Part shown: positions 35,671-44,397 of the stretch, one piece after another
Position numbering within the stretch: position 1 is the stretch's first letter
Layout: each line of letters starts with the position of its first letter
NCBI RefSeq assembly: GCF_018139685.1
Contig: NZ_JAGSPN010000008.1
Location: 62,001-126,000, forward strand
Direction: 5' to 3'
Length of the DNA stretch: 64,000 nucleotides
Source: Cognatundibacterium luofuense
GTDB lineage: Bacteria > Pseudomonadota > Gammaproteobacteria > Burkholderiales > Burkholderiaceae_D
Made by a program: the position numbers and the translations under genes
The notes under the pieces: model-generated
What the model saw: only the letters and a program-made list of their open reading frames with translations
Told to the model about the DNA's origin: nothing
The model's database searches: none

Positions 35671-35910
35671 ATGCTCAGACGACATCTCGCCAGCGGAACT
35701 GGCGGGAAAGTGTCAGAGCGCACGGAACCCATCCTGAAGCGCACTGGAACTTGCCGGAAGTGCTCAGTACGGCTCAAAACTGCCCGAAAACGACCCAAAT
35801 GCGGTGTTCTGCATAGCGATCCGGCGGTCGTCGGCAGAAAGTCCGGCTCTCCGTAAATGCCTGATGCGGATAGCTGCACAGCCGACCTGCCGGAGTATGG
35901 CCGCAGGCAA
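35671..35910. other. Non-coding stretch between orn and FKBP holding repeats
   Basis: About 240 nt between two terminators contain no believable gene. They carry the repeat unit at 35796-35845 and a partial copy at 35863-35893. The first half has small palindromes such as CGCCAGCGGAACTGGCG (35690-35706). Confidence 0.5.
35796..35845 (+). repeat. Intergenic repeat, copy 2
   Basis: This 50-nt unit (CAAATGCGGTGTTCTGC at the left end, GTCGTCGGCAGAAAGTCCG at the right end) matches 7840-7889 on the opposite strand at 48 of 50 positions. A decayed half copy (GATGCGGATAGCTGCACA) follows at 35863. Confidence 0.85.
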
Positions 35911-35912
35911 CA

Positions 35913-35941
35913 AAAAAGCCGCGACTTTGCGCGGCTTTTTC
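35913..35941 (-). terminator. Terminator of the FKBP gene
   Basis: AAAAAGCCGCG pairs with CGCGGCTTTTT around a 6-nt loop, and A residues on the plus strand give a T run on the minus strand. Confidence 0.85.
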
Positions 35942-35978
35942 AGTGCAAACGACTGAATAAATTCAGTCAGTGCGGGAA

Positions 35979-36335
35979 TTACACACCCAGCAGTTCTACT
36001 TCAAAAATCAGGGTTGCGTTCGGAGGAATCACGCCGCCTGCGCCGCGCGGACCGTAGCCCAGAGCAGAAGGGATAGTCAGTACACGTGTGCCGCCGATTT
36101 TCATGCCTTGCACGCCTTCATCCCAGCCTTTGATCACATGACCAGCGCCCAGCGGGAAAGAGAAAGGCTGATTGCGGTCTTTGCTGGAATCAAATTTTGC
36201 GCCGGCAGAACCGTCAGCGTTTTGCAGCCAGCCAGTGTAATGTACGACAACGTGGTTACCGGCTTGCGCTTCTGCGCCTTCGCCAACGACTTTGTCTTCG
36301 TATTGCAGGCCGCTTACTGTAGTGATCACACTCAT
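35979..36335 (-). CDS. FKBP-type peptidyl-prolyl isomerase
   Basis: The single-domain FKBP of 118 residues has VVHYTGWLQNADGSAGAKFDSS, PFSFPLGAGHVIKGWDEGVQGMKIGG and YGPRGAGGVIPPNATLIFEVELL, all core residues of the FK506-binding fold. No signal peptide is present, so it is cytosolic. The ribosome site TTGGAGAAATC fits. It is a stand-alone folding helper. Confidence 0.95.
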   Translation of the reverse strand: MSVITTVSGLQYEDKVVGEGAEAQAGNHVVVHYTGWLQNADGSAGAKFDSSKDRNQPFSFPLGAGHVIKGWDEGVQGMKIGGTRVLTIPSALGYGPRGAGGVIPPNATLIFEVELLGV

Positions 36336-36492
36336 GATTTCTCCAATTCAAAAAAGTGGCGGTATTGTAGACCAATTCCGTCTGCGTAGTATGCAGGCTT
36401 GCTGACCGGAAAAATGGCTTGATACCGCGCAATTTTGCATGAAATCCTGAAAAACCTGTGTCAGTGGCAGCACTGCGGTGCACAACGCGGGT

Positions 36493-36498
36493 TAAAAT
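36493..36498 (+). promoter_or_regulatory. Candidate -10 element for the beta-propeller gene
   Basis: TAAAAT lies about 35 nt upstream of the start at 36533. No strong -35 is visible. Confidence 0.3.
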
Positions 36499-36532
36499 GC
36501 AGCTTCTGTTTATCAACTCTGGTCTGAGATAC

Positions 36533-37507
36533 ATGCGTAGTCGTTTCCTGCTGGCAAGTCTGCTGGCCGCTCTGGTTCTCCCGCTGACGGCACAGTCTGC
36601 CGACAGCAATGTGGTGGTCGTACTGAATTCGCGTGATGCGACTGTCACGCTGCTCGATCAGCAATCCTACAAAGAAATCAGTACTTTCCCGGTCGGCAAA
36701 GAGCCGCACCATCTGATGGCAACGCCGGACAATAAGTCCCTGATCGTCGCCAATGCAGTCGGTGATGAGCTGGTGTTTCTGGACCCGAAAACCGGTCAGA
36801 TTCAGCGTCGTATTAAAGACGTGGCCGATCCTTACCAGATCGGTTTTTCACCGGATCAGAAATGGTTTGTATCGAATTCCCTGCGTTTGGACCGTGTTGA
36901 TATCTACCGCTATGACGGTACGAATCTGAAACTGGACAGCCGTGTGCCGCTGCCGAAACTGCCTAGCCATATGGCATTCGATGCTGCCAGCACGACGGTG
37001 TTCATTACTCAGCAGGGCAGTGATCAGGTATCCGCGATTGATCTGGCAACCCACAAAGTGAAATGGACGCTGCCGGTCGGCAAACTGCCAGCCGGTATTG
37101 TGATGACACCGGATGATAAATATCTGCTGGTCGGCATCATGGGTGCTGATTATGTGGAAGTCATTGACTGGCGCGCACAAAAAACCATCAAGCGTGTGAA
37201 GGCTGGTGTCGGTACGCATAACTTCCGCGCCCTGGGTGACAAGCGCCATGTGTTCGTCTCTAACCGTACTTCCAACGAAATCAATATTTTCGATCAGCAA
37301 AAACTGGAAATGGTCGGTTCGATTCCGGTACCGGGCGGCCCTGACTGTATGGAAGTCAGCGAAGACGGCAAAACCCTGTGGGCAACCCTGCGCTGGATTA
37401 AAAAAGTCGCGGTGGTGGATATTCCATCCCGCAAAGTCATCAAACTGATTCCGGTCGGACGCTCGCCGCATGGTGTGTACTTCGCAAACCGCGCAGGCGA
37501 TAAGTAA
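36533..37507 (+). CDS. Periplasmic YVTN-type beta-propeller protein
   Basis: The 324-residue protein starts at 36533 with a signal peptide (MRSRFLLASLLAALVLPLTAQSA). It then has about seven blades of the YVTN/lactonase-like kind: VVVLNSRDATVTLLDQQS, GKEPHHLMATPDNKSLIVAN, VDIYRYD, GKLPAGIVMTPDDKYLLVG, HVFVSNRTSNEINIFDQQ, GRSPHGVYFAN. Such propellers usually bind proteins or act in the envelope; no catalytic set is visible. The last 38 bases overlap the start region of the deacetylase gene, so the two are coupled. The genes from here to 40089 (propeller, deacetylase, FA-hydroxylase protein, EI24 protein) overlap or lie close and look like one operon. Confidence 0.85.
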   Translation: MRSRFLLASLLAALVLPLTAQSADSNVVVVLNSRDATVTLLDQQSYKEISTFPVGKEPHHLMATPDNKSLIVANAVGDELVFLDPKTGQIQRRIKDVADPYQIGFSPDQKWFVSNSLRLDRVDIYRYDGTNLKLDSRVPLPKLPSHMAFDAASTTVFITQQGSDQVSAIDLATHKVKWTLPVGKLPAGIVMTPDDKYLLVGIMGADYVEVIDWRAQKTIKRVKAGVGTHNFRALGDKRHVFVSNRTSNEINIFDQQKLEMVGSIPVPGGPDCMEVSEDGKTLWATLRWIKKVAVVDIPSRKVIKLIPVGRSPHGVYFANRAGDK

Positions 37508-38264
37508 AGCCGCGCTGCTGGCTGCCGCACTGTCCAGCCAGTCTCTCAGCGCTGCCACCATGGCAGCGCCTTCCTGTCGTGCCACGGTCTACCTGACCTT
37601 CGATACCGGCTCGCAATCGCAGGCACAACTGATTGCCGGTACGCTGCGTAAATATCAGATCCGCGCCACGTTTTTTCTGGCAAATGAAAAAACCGTGCGC
37701 GGTGATTATTCCCTCGATCAGAGCTGGCAGCCTTTCTGGCAACAACTGGCGCGCGATGGCCATGCTTTCGGCAGCCATACCTTTGACCATGTGTATGTGG
37801 TGCGTGATTTGCCGGATGGCCGCATCGCGGTCAAACCACAGTTCGGGCCACAGGCTGGCAAAACGCTGCAATGGACACAGGCAGAATACTGTATGGAACT
37901 GCGTCGTGTGACGGAACGTTTCCAGCAACTGACCGGTCAGAAAATGGACCCGTTCTGGCGTGCGCCGGGTGGACGCTTAACCCCGGGGCTGGAACAGGCT
38001 GGTCAGCGTTGCGGCATGCGCCATGCAGGCTGGGCGCCCGCTGGTTTTTCCGGTGACGAACTGCCAAGCGAACAAGTCAGTAATGCCCGCTTGCTGAACA
38101 AGATGCTGAATGGCCTGAAGGACGGCGATATCGTGATGGCGCACATGGGCATCTGGTCCCGCAAAGATCCTTGGATGCCGGCGAATCTGGTGCCGCTGAT
38201 CGAAGGCTTGCAGCAAAAATCGTTTTGTTTTGCGACACTGCGCGAACATCCTCTTTACCGCTGA
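37470..38264 (+). CDS. NodB-type polysaccharide deacetylase with altered first motif
   Basis: The 264-residue protein has a probable signal peptide (SKAALLAAALSSQSLSAA) and a NodB carbohydrate esterase 4 domain. Motif 1 is LTFDTG instead of TFDDG, so the catalytic-base Asp stays but the second Asp, normally a metal ligand, is Thr. Motif 2 (SHTFDH) keeps both His, and motif 3 (FWRAPGG) is present. Motif 5 is represented by DIVMAHMG. The enzyme would deacetylate an N-acetylated glycan in the periplasm, if active. The start lies inside the propeller gene; a later start would shorten the signal peptide. Confidence 0.85.
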   Translation: MVCTSQTAQAISKAALLAAALSSQSLSAATMAAPSCRATVYLTFDTGSQSQAQLIAGTLRKYQIRATFFLANEKTVRGDYSLDQSWQPFWQQLARDGHAFGSHTFDHVYVVRDLPDGRIAVKPQFGPQAGKTLQWTQAEYCMELRRVTERFQQLTGQKMDPFWRAPGGRLTPGLEQAGQRCGMRHAGWAPAGFSGDELPSEQVSNARLLNKMLNGLKDGDIVMAHMGIWSRKDPWMPANLVPLIEGLQQKSFCFATLREHPLYR

Positions 38265-38275
38265 AGAAACACATC

Positions 38276-39250
38276 ATGACTGAATGGATTGCTAACCTGC
38301 AGGCCTGGTTATTTGAAACCCTGGTGCAGCCCGCCATGTTTTCGCTGGGGCTGGGTGAATTTGTTGAAGATGCTTTTAACGGCGTTGAATGGTTTGTCTG
38401 GGGGCTGATACAGCTGGTGCTGCTGTTTCTGATTCTGCGTCCGCTGGAAGCATGGCTGCCAGTGCAGACTATACGTAACCGCTGGGCGCGCTGGAACGAT
38501 TTTATCTACACTGCCTTGCACCGGCTGGGGGCATTCTCAGTACTGACTTTTTTCCTGCTGACGCCACTGATGGATCAGCTGACGGCCACGCTGCATTTGC
38601 AGGGAATGAATCCGTTTAATCTGGAAAATTTGTGGTCCGGTTTTCTGCAATATCCGGCGCTGCTGTTTTTTGCGTATCTGGTGGTGCTCGACTTTTTCGA
38701 TTACTGGTATCACCGTTCAGAGCATCAGTTCAACTGGTGGTGGGGCCTACACAGCCTGCATCACAGCCAGCAGGATATGAATCTGTGGTCGGATAACCGG
38801 AATCACTTGCTGGATGATTTACTGCGCGACATTTACATGGGCATTATCGCCATTGTCATTGGCGTCGAGCCGGGCCAGTATGTGCTGCTGGTGATGGCAT
38901 CACAAATGCTGCAAAGCCTGCAGCATGCGAATGTCCGCATCCATTTCGGTCGCTGGGGTGAGTACCTGTTAGTGTCGCCCCGGTATCACCGTTTGCACCA
39001 TGCGATAGGCATAGGGCATGAAAGCGATGGAGAAGGTACACTCGGCGGTCATAATTTTGCGGTGCTGTTTCCGGTGTGGGATTTGCTATTCGGGACGGCG
39101 CGTTTTACCAGCGAATTCGTAGAAACCGGTATCCGCGATCAGTTGCCGCCGCCGGCAGGGCAGGGGCGCGATTACGGCAGCGGATTCTGGGCACAGCAAA
39201 AGCTGGGAATTTTGCGAATGCTGGGTATCGATAAGGAAACAAAAGCATGA
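38276..39250 (+). CDS. Fatty-acid hydroxylase / sterol desaturase family membrane protein
   Basis: The 324-residue protein from the ATG at 38276 has about four hydrophobic helices and the histidine boxes of the di-iron hydroxylase superfamily: WYHRSEH, HSLHHS, and RYHRLHHAIGIGHESDGEGTLGGHNF. Members hydroxylate or desaturate lipids such as sterols, carotenoids or fatty acids; the substrate is not known here. It starts 11 nt after the deacetylase gene and overlaps the following gene by four bases (ATGA). Confidence 0.88.
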   Translation: MTEWIANLQAWLFETLVQPAMFSLGLGEFVEDAFNGVEWFVWGLIQLVLLFLILRPLEAWLPVQTIRNRWARWNDFIYTALHRLGAFSVLTFFLLTPLMDQLTATLHLQGMNPFNLENLWSGFLQYPALLFFAYLVVLDFFDYWYHRSEHQFNWWWGLHSLHHSQQDMNLWSDNRNHLLDDLLRDIYMGIIAIVIGVEPGQYVLLVMASQMLQSLQHANVRIHFGRWGEYLLVSPRYHRLHHAIGIGHESDGEGTLGGHNFAVLFPVWDLLFGTARFTSEFVETGIRDQLPPPAGQGRDYGSGFWAQQKLGILRMLGIDKETKA

Positions 39251-40089
39251 ACATGACGGCACTGGGTTTGTCCTGGGGACGTGCACTGGGATCACAATTC
39301 CACTGGCGCATGCTGAGCCTGACCTTTTTGCCCTTTCTGGCCGCTGCGATTTTATGGGCGGGTATTTTGTGGTTTGGCTTGCAGGCGCTTGTGGATTTGA
39401 TTCAGGCCTGGTTCTCGCAGTATCAGGGTTTTGAGCAAACCGGCCGTATTTTCAGTTTTGTCGGTTTGCTGGCGCTGAAAGCTTTCGTTGTGCCGCTGGT
39501 GGCAATGTGGCTGTTACTGCCGCTGATGGTACTGACTTCCATGATTTGCATCACGGCATTTGCGATGCCATCCATCACGCGCTTTGTCGGCAGCCGCTAT
39601 TATCCTGTACTCGAACGACGCCACGGCGGCAGCCTGTTTGGCAGCCTCTGGCATTCACTGAGTTCGTTTGTTATCTTTATCGTGATATGGCTGCTGACCT
39701 TGCCGCTGACACTGATTCCGCCGCTGGCCATGATATTGCAACCCTTGCTGTGGGGCTGGCTGACTTACCGTGTGATGATTTACGACGCGCTGGCTGAACA
39801 TGCAGATGCCGATGAGCGCGAGCTGATTATCACGCGCTATCGTCCGGCACTGATTGCGATTGGTACGGTGTCCGGTTTGTTCGGCGCAGCACCGGGCATG
39901 CTGTGGCTCGGTGGTGTGATGAATTTCCTGACCCTGCCATTTACCGCCGGATTCGCGATCTGGCTGTACATCGTGGTCTTTGTGTTCACCGGACTGTGGT
40001 TTGTGCATTTCAGCCTGTCTGCGCTGGAACAGTTACGCGCAGAGCAGGGCATCCGCATTGCCGATAATCAGGTGGTCGCAGAGTTTTAA
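39247..40089 (+). CDS. EI24 domain membrane protein
   Basis: The 280-residue protein has about six hydrophobic helices and resembles EI24/CysZ-like integral membrane proteins (LSWGRALGSQFHWRMLSLTFLPFLAA near the N-terminus, FVGSRYYPVLERRHGGSL, LTLIPPLAMILQPLLWGWLTYRVMIYDAL). CysZ transports sulfate, but no sulfur gene lies nearby, so a specific role cannot be stated. The ATGA overlap with the previous gene indicates one transcript. Confidence 0.8.
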   Translation: MNMTALGLSWGRALGSQFHWRMLSLTFLPFLAAAILWAGILWFGLQALVDLIQAWFSQYQGFEQTGRIFSFVGLLALKAFVVPLVAMWLLLPLMVLTSMICITAFAMPSITRFVGSRYYPVLERRHGGSLFGSLWHSLSSFVIFIVIWLLTLPLTLIPPLAMILQPLLWGWLTYRVMIYDALAEHADADERELIITRYRPALIAIGTVSGLFGAAPGMLWLGGVMNFLTLPFTAGFAIWLYIVVFVFTGLWFVHFSLSALEQLRAEQGIRIADNQVVAEF

Positions 40090-40215
40090 GGCTGCATCTG
40101 CCGCGCCTGTTCATCATTCCCGCTGCATCCGGCTGCTACTGATCCGCACGATCACGCCTCTTGTTGTGCCCTGTGGCAAAATGACAGCTTATTCAGGTAA
40201 GCGAAGGGAAATGCA

Positions 40216-41016
40216 ATGGGATTCGGACTGATCATCATCGGCGACGAAATTTTATCGGGCAAACGTCAGGATAAACATCTGGAAAAAGTCATCGCGATTC
40301 TGAAGCAACGCGGTTTGCAACTGGACTGGGCGGAATACGTCGGTGATAAGCGCGAACGCATTACTTCCACCCTGAAACGCAGTTTTGCCGGTGATGACAT
40401 CGTGTTTTCCACTGGCGGTATCGGCGCAACGCCGGATGATCATACACGTCAGTGCGCTGCCGCCGCGCTTGGCGTACCGCTGGTGCTGCATCCGCTGGCA
40501 AAGACCTGTATTCAGGACAGAATCCGTCAGACCGCAGCCGAAGCAGGGACTGTCGCTGACTTAGACAGCCCCGATAATCTGCAGCGTCTGAAAATGGGTG
40601 AGTTCCCGCAGGGGGCGGAATGTATTCCGAATCCGTACAACAATATTCCGGGCTTCATGATACAGCGTCATTACTTCGTCCCCGGTTTTCCTGTCATGGC
40701 GTGGCCGATGATCGAATGGGTACTGGACACCCATTATGCGCATCTGTTTCATCAGCATACGGAAGCGGAGCGTTCTTACATTGTGTATGAAGCGATGGAA
40801 GCTGCGCTCACGCCATTGATGGAAGCAATCGAAGCAGATTTTCCGGGCGTAAAAGTATTCAGCCTGCCCAGTGTCGCCACTGCGACGCAACGCCGCCATA
40901 TCGAACTCGGCGTGAAGGGAGAAGCTGCGCTTTTGCCTGCAGCCTTTGCCCGTTTGCAGGCGGGGCTGGAACAAGCGGGCGCTGAGTTTGAAGCAGCCCC
41001 GGCGGCGCAGCAATAA
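40216..41016 (+). CDS. Molybdopterin-binding (CinA N-terminal / MoeA-MogA-like) domain protein
   Basis: The 266-residue protein begins GLIIIGDEILSGKRQDKH and has DDIVFSTGGIGATPDDHTRQCAAAALG, the signature of the competence/damage-inducible protein A (CinA) N-terminal domain, which shares the MogA fold. The C-terminal amidase part of CinA is absent. Related proteins hydrolyse ADP-ribose or other nucleotide derivatives; the function here is not proven. A -10-like CAAAAT lies about 38 nt upstream and the ribosome site is GAAGGGAAATGCA. Confidence 0.85.
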   Translation: MGFGLIIIGDEILSGKRQDKHLEKVIAILKQRGLQLDWAEYVGDKRERITSTLKRSFAGDDIVFSTGGIGATPDDHTRQCAAAALGVPLVLHPLAKTCIQDRIRQTAAEAGTVADLDSPDNLQRLKMGEFPQGAECIPNPYNNIPGFMIQRHYFVPGFPVMAWPMIEWVLDTHYAHLFHQHTEAERSYIVYEAMEAALTPLMEAIEADFPGVKVFSLPSVATATQRRHIELGVKGEAALLPAAFARLQAGLEQAGAEFEAAPAAQQ

Positions 41017-41027
41017 TTCATACCGGT

Positions 41028-42371
41028 ATGCAAAAAATTAAATTTACGCTGTTCTCGCTGCGTGATTTTCTGGTCGCATTCGGGCCGGTGCTGGCGCTGT
41101 TTTGCGGACTGGTTTATCTGGGTTACCGGCTTGCTGATCCTGCGCCGTCGAAACTGGTGGATATGACCAGCGGGGTACCGGGATCGACCTACGAGCGCTT
41201 TGCACGGGCTTATTCTTCCGAACTTGCAAAGAGCGGCGTCACACTGAGAAATGCAAACTCGGAAGGCTCTCAACAAAATTTCGAGCGTATCCGTGATCCG
41301 GATTCTGTGTATGAAGTCGGTTTCGTACGCAGCGGTTCAACAGATCCGGAACAGGCTGCGGAGCAGGGTTTGATTTCACTGGGCGCTTTGTTTTACGAGC
41401 CGATCTGGATTTTTTATCGCAGTAAATCGGACTGGCGCTCGCTGACGCAGTTGAAAGGTAAGCGCATTAACCTGGGCGCACGTGGTTCCGGCATACAGCG
41501 TATTTTTACCGAGTTGCTGCAACTGAATCATGTACAGGACAGCGATGTCAGCATTCAGCGTTTGCCGGATCAGCAGGCGCTGGACAGTTTTTTGCGCGGT
41601 GAGACCGATGTGCTGGTGTTCTGTACCGGCAGTGATTCAGAAATTGTTCAGCAATTGCTGCAAAACCGCGATGTACGTCTGTTCGATTTTGAGCAGGCAG
41701 AAGCCTATACAAGACGCTTAGCGTATTTGTCCGCCGTGACATTGCCGCGCGGCATCATCGACATCGGCGCGGATTTGCCAGCGCGTGATTACCATTTGCT
41801 CGCAACCACAGTCACGCTGGTGGCACATGAAAGTCTGCATCCGGCACTGGTCTCACTGATGCTGCAGGCGGCCCGTACAATTCACAGCAAGGCTGACTGG
41901 TTCAGCAAACGGAATGAATTTCCCTCGGAACGATTTACCGAGATTCCGGTGTCTGAACATGCGGTGAAGTTCTATGAACACGGTATTCCGGTACTACAGC
42001 GCTATTTGCCATTCTGGGTGGCAAATTTCATCGAACGTATGTGGTTCGTGCTGGTGGCAGCCGGAGCGATGATTCTGCCGTTATCGAAAATTATTCCGCC
42101 GGTTTATGTCTGGCGTATCCGTTCACGGATTTACCGCTGGTACGGGCAATTACGAGAAATCGAGCTGAGTCTCGAGCAGGAAGCGCAGGACTGGCAGCAA
42201 GGAATGCAAAGGCTGGATTTGCTGGAAAACAGCGTGAATCAGATTGTGGTGCCGCTGGCGTATGCTGAGGAATTGTACGGATTGCGCAGCCATATCCAGC
42301 TGGTACGCAGCCGGTTGCAGGCAGCTGCGCAAGGTGATCAGCAAGCAGCACCGGTGGTCGGTACAGTCTGA
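41028..42371 (+). CDS. TAXI family solute-binding protein with two membrane anchors
   Basis: The 447-residue protein has an N-terminal anchor (FLVAFGPVLALFCGLVYLGY), a periplasmic TAXI-type (NMT1/TRAP-associated) binding domain with VDMTSGVPGSTYERFARAYSSEL, GFVRSGSTDPE, LGALFYEPIWIFYRS and LKGKRINLGARGSG, then a second hydrophobic helix (MWFVLVAAGAMILPLSKII) and a C-terminal coiled-coil-like tail. TAXI proteins usually feed a TRAP permease, but no permease gene is near, so it may act as a sensor instead. It starts 11 nt after the preceding gene. Confidence 0.85.
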   Translation: MQKIKFTLFSLRDFLVAFGPVLALFCGLVYLGYRLADPAPSKLVDMTSGVPGSTYERFARAYSSELAKSGVTLRNANSEGSQQNFERIRDPDSVYEVGFVRSGSTDPEQAAEQGLISLGALFYEPIWIFYRSKSDWRSLTQLKGKRINLGARGSGIQRIFTELLQLNHVQDSDVSIQRLPDQQALDSFLRGETDVLVFCTGSDSEIVQQLLQNRDVRLFDFEQAEAYTRRLAYLSAVTLPRGIIDIGADLPARDYHLLATTVTLVAHESLHPALVSLMLQAARTIHSKADWFSKRNEFPSERFTEIPVSEHAVKFYEHGIPVLQRYLPFWVANFIERMWFVLVAAGAMILPLSKIIPPVYVWRIRSRIYRWYGQLREIELSLEQEAQDWQQGMQRLDLLENSVNQIVVPLAYAEELYGLRSHIQLVRSRLQAAAQGDQQAAPVVGTV

Positions 42372-42420
42372 TCGGCGACAGAATTTCCTGTGGCGGCTTT
42401 GCCTTCATCTGAATTAAATT

Positions 42421-42447
42421 CCGTCGGTAGCACATGCGACCGACGGG
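42421..42447 (+). other. Strong hairpin without T run
   Basis: CCGTCGGT and ACCGACGG pair around an 11-nt loop about 50 nt after the TAXI gene stop. No T run follows, so it is not a classical terminator. Confidence 0.4.
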
Positions 42448-42532
42448 CATTTGCATGTGTGCAGTGCGGAATCGGCTCCGGCGGAACTGCGTTAAAATCA
42501 GCGCTTTGTTACATTTCTCTTAAGTCATCATC

Positions 42533-44227
42533 ATGACCACAACGAGCGCTTATCCTACCCCGTTTGAACTCGGGAACGGTAACCAGACGACAACCTGGCC
42601 GGAATGCATTGCCTACTATCAAAAGCTGGCAGCAGATTTTCCGCAAGTACTGCAATTTTTTGAAATCGGACAATCGGATTCCGGTCGGCCAATTCATGCC
42701 GGTGTTGTTACCGCAGATGGCGTATTTGACCGTGAGCAACTGAAGGCTGCCGGTCGTCCTGTGTTCTTCAACAACAATGGTATTCACCCCGGCGAGCCGG
42801 AAGGCGTGGATGCCTGCATGGCTCTGGTACGTGATTTTTGTTTAGATGCAGAGCGCCGCGCTGCGCTGGGGAAAACGGTCTTTTTATTCACAGCGATTTA
42901 TAACGTTGACGGCAGCATGAATCGTCAGAATACCTCGCGTGTGAATCAGGATGGCCCGGAAAGTTTCGGGTTCCGTGGCAACAGTCTGCATCTGGATCTG
43001 AACCGTGACTTTATTAAATGCGACAGTCTGAATGCCGGCGTATTCAACCGCTTTTTCACAGCCTGGGATCCGGATGTGATGGTGGATACGCATACGTCTA
43101 ACGGTGCGGATTACGCCTATACGATGACGCTGATTCAGACGCAAACAGACAAGCTCGGATATGGTCTGGGCGATTACCTGAAGCGGCAAATGTTGCCAGC
43201 CATTTTTCAGGGCATGGATGTCAGAGGCTGGCCAACTTGTCCTTACGTGAATCCGGTCAAAGATATTCCGGATCACGGTATTGAAGATTTTCTGGAAACC
43301 CCGCGTTTCTCCACCGGGTATGCAGCCCTGCATCACACGATCGGGTTTATGCCTGAAACGCATATGCTGAAGCCGTTTAAAGACCGTTATCTGTCGATGC
43401 GTGCGCTGGTTGAAACCGTACTGGATTACACCATTCAGCATGGTCAGGAAATTCGTACTCTGCGCCAGCAGGCTCGTGCAAAAGTACGTACTCAGCAGCA
43501 AGCTGCGGTGCACTGGGAAGCCGATCGCAGTCAGCCGTCCAGCTTTATGTTCCGTGGTTACGAGGCGGTGTACTCTCCCAGTGTGCTCGGCACCTATATG
43601 CGTCTTTCCTATGACAGGCAAAAGCCCTGGGAAAAGGCAATTCCTTATTTCAATCGCTTTGTTCCTGACATTCTGGTGGAGCAGCCTAAAGCCTACCTGA
43701 TCCCGCAGGCCTGGCGTCACGTGATCGAGCGTTTGCAATGGAATGGCGTGCAAATGACCCGTGTCGAAGAAACACATGAGCGCGAAGTGCAGGTGTACCG
43801 GATTCCATCGGTTGCATCCCGTCCGAATGCTTATGAAGGACATATGTTCCATGATCAGGTGAGCCTGACTGCTGTGACGGAAACAGTGCGTATTGAAGCA
43901 GGTGATTACATCGTCAGCCTCGATCAGGATCAGGCGCGATATGCTATCGAAACGCTGGAACCTTCAGCACACGACAGTTTCTTCCGCTGGGGATTTTTCA
44001 ACAGCGTGCTGGAGAAAAAAGAGGCGTATTCTGATTATGTGTTTGAAGACAGTGCAGCGGAAATTCTGCGGACTGAGCCGGAAACCCGTGCCGCTTTTGA
44101 AGCATGGAAAGCGGTGAATCCGGAAATTCTGGATAGTCAGGAATCGGTACTGGATTTTATCTTTGCGCATTGCCGTAAATACCGTGAGCCGGAATGGCGT
44201 CGTTACCCGGTGTATCGCCTGTTCTGA
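42533..44227 (+). CDS. M14 family zinc carboxypeptidase
   Basis: The 564-residue protein has an M14-type zinc site: NNGIHPGEPEGVD (His85, Glu88), LDLNRDF with the substrate-binding Arg, and MVDTHTSNG with the third His. No signal peptide is visible, so it appears cytosolic. The C-terminal half (from about residue 330) is less typical and may be a beta domain. Substrates could be peptides or amidated amino acids; this is open. A -10-like TAAAAT lies about 40 nt upstream. Confidence 0.88.
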   Translation: MTTTSAYPTPFELGNGNQTTTWPECIAYYQKLAADFPQVLQFFEIGQSDSGRPIHAGVVTADGVFDREQLKAAGRPVFFNNNGIHPGEPEGVDACMALVRDFCLDAERRAALGKTVFLFTAIYNVDGSMNRQNTSRVNQDGPESFGFRGNSLHLDLNRDFIKCDSLNAGVFNRFFTAWDPDVMVDTHTSNGADYAYTMTLIQTQTDKLGYGLGDYLKRQMLPAIFQGMDVRGWPTCPYVNPVKDIPDHGIEDFLETPRFSTGYAALHHTIGFMPETHMLKPFKDRYLSMRALVETVLDYTIQHGQEIRTLRQQARAKVRTQQQAAVHWEADRSQPSSFMFRGYEAVYSPSVLGTYMRLSYDRQKPWEKAIPYFNRFVPDILVEQPKAYLIPQAWRHVIERLQWNGVQMTRVEETHEREVQVYRIPSVASRPNAYEGHMFHDQVSLTAVTETVRIEAGDYIVSLDQDQARYAIETLEPSAHDSFFRWGFFNSVLEKKEAYSDYVFEDSAAEILRTEPETRAAFEAWKAVNPEILDSQESVLDFIFAHCRKYREPEWRRYPVYRLF

Positions 44228-44397
44228 TGCTGCATTCGTTTCGCTCGCGCATAAAATGTTGCCCGGGCGAAATGCTATAAAGAGGCAGAATTCCATTGAT
44301 ATTCTCGTTTTGCATCTGTGCTGCACTTCATTACAATAAGGCGCTGTAATACTTTCGTAACACCTTAATTTTTTGCGGTTTTGTTGAAGGGGACATA

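Noticed and set aside
42884-43852. Minus-strand reading frame of 322 codons inside the M14 gene
   Set aside because: The plus-strand protein has a complete zinc site; the antisense product has no motif and no ribosome site.
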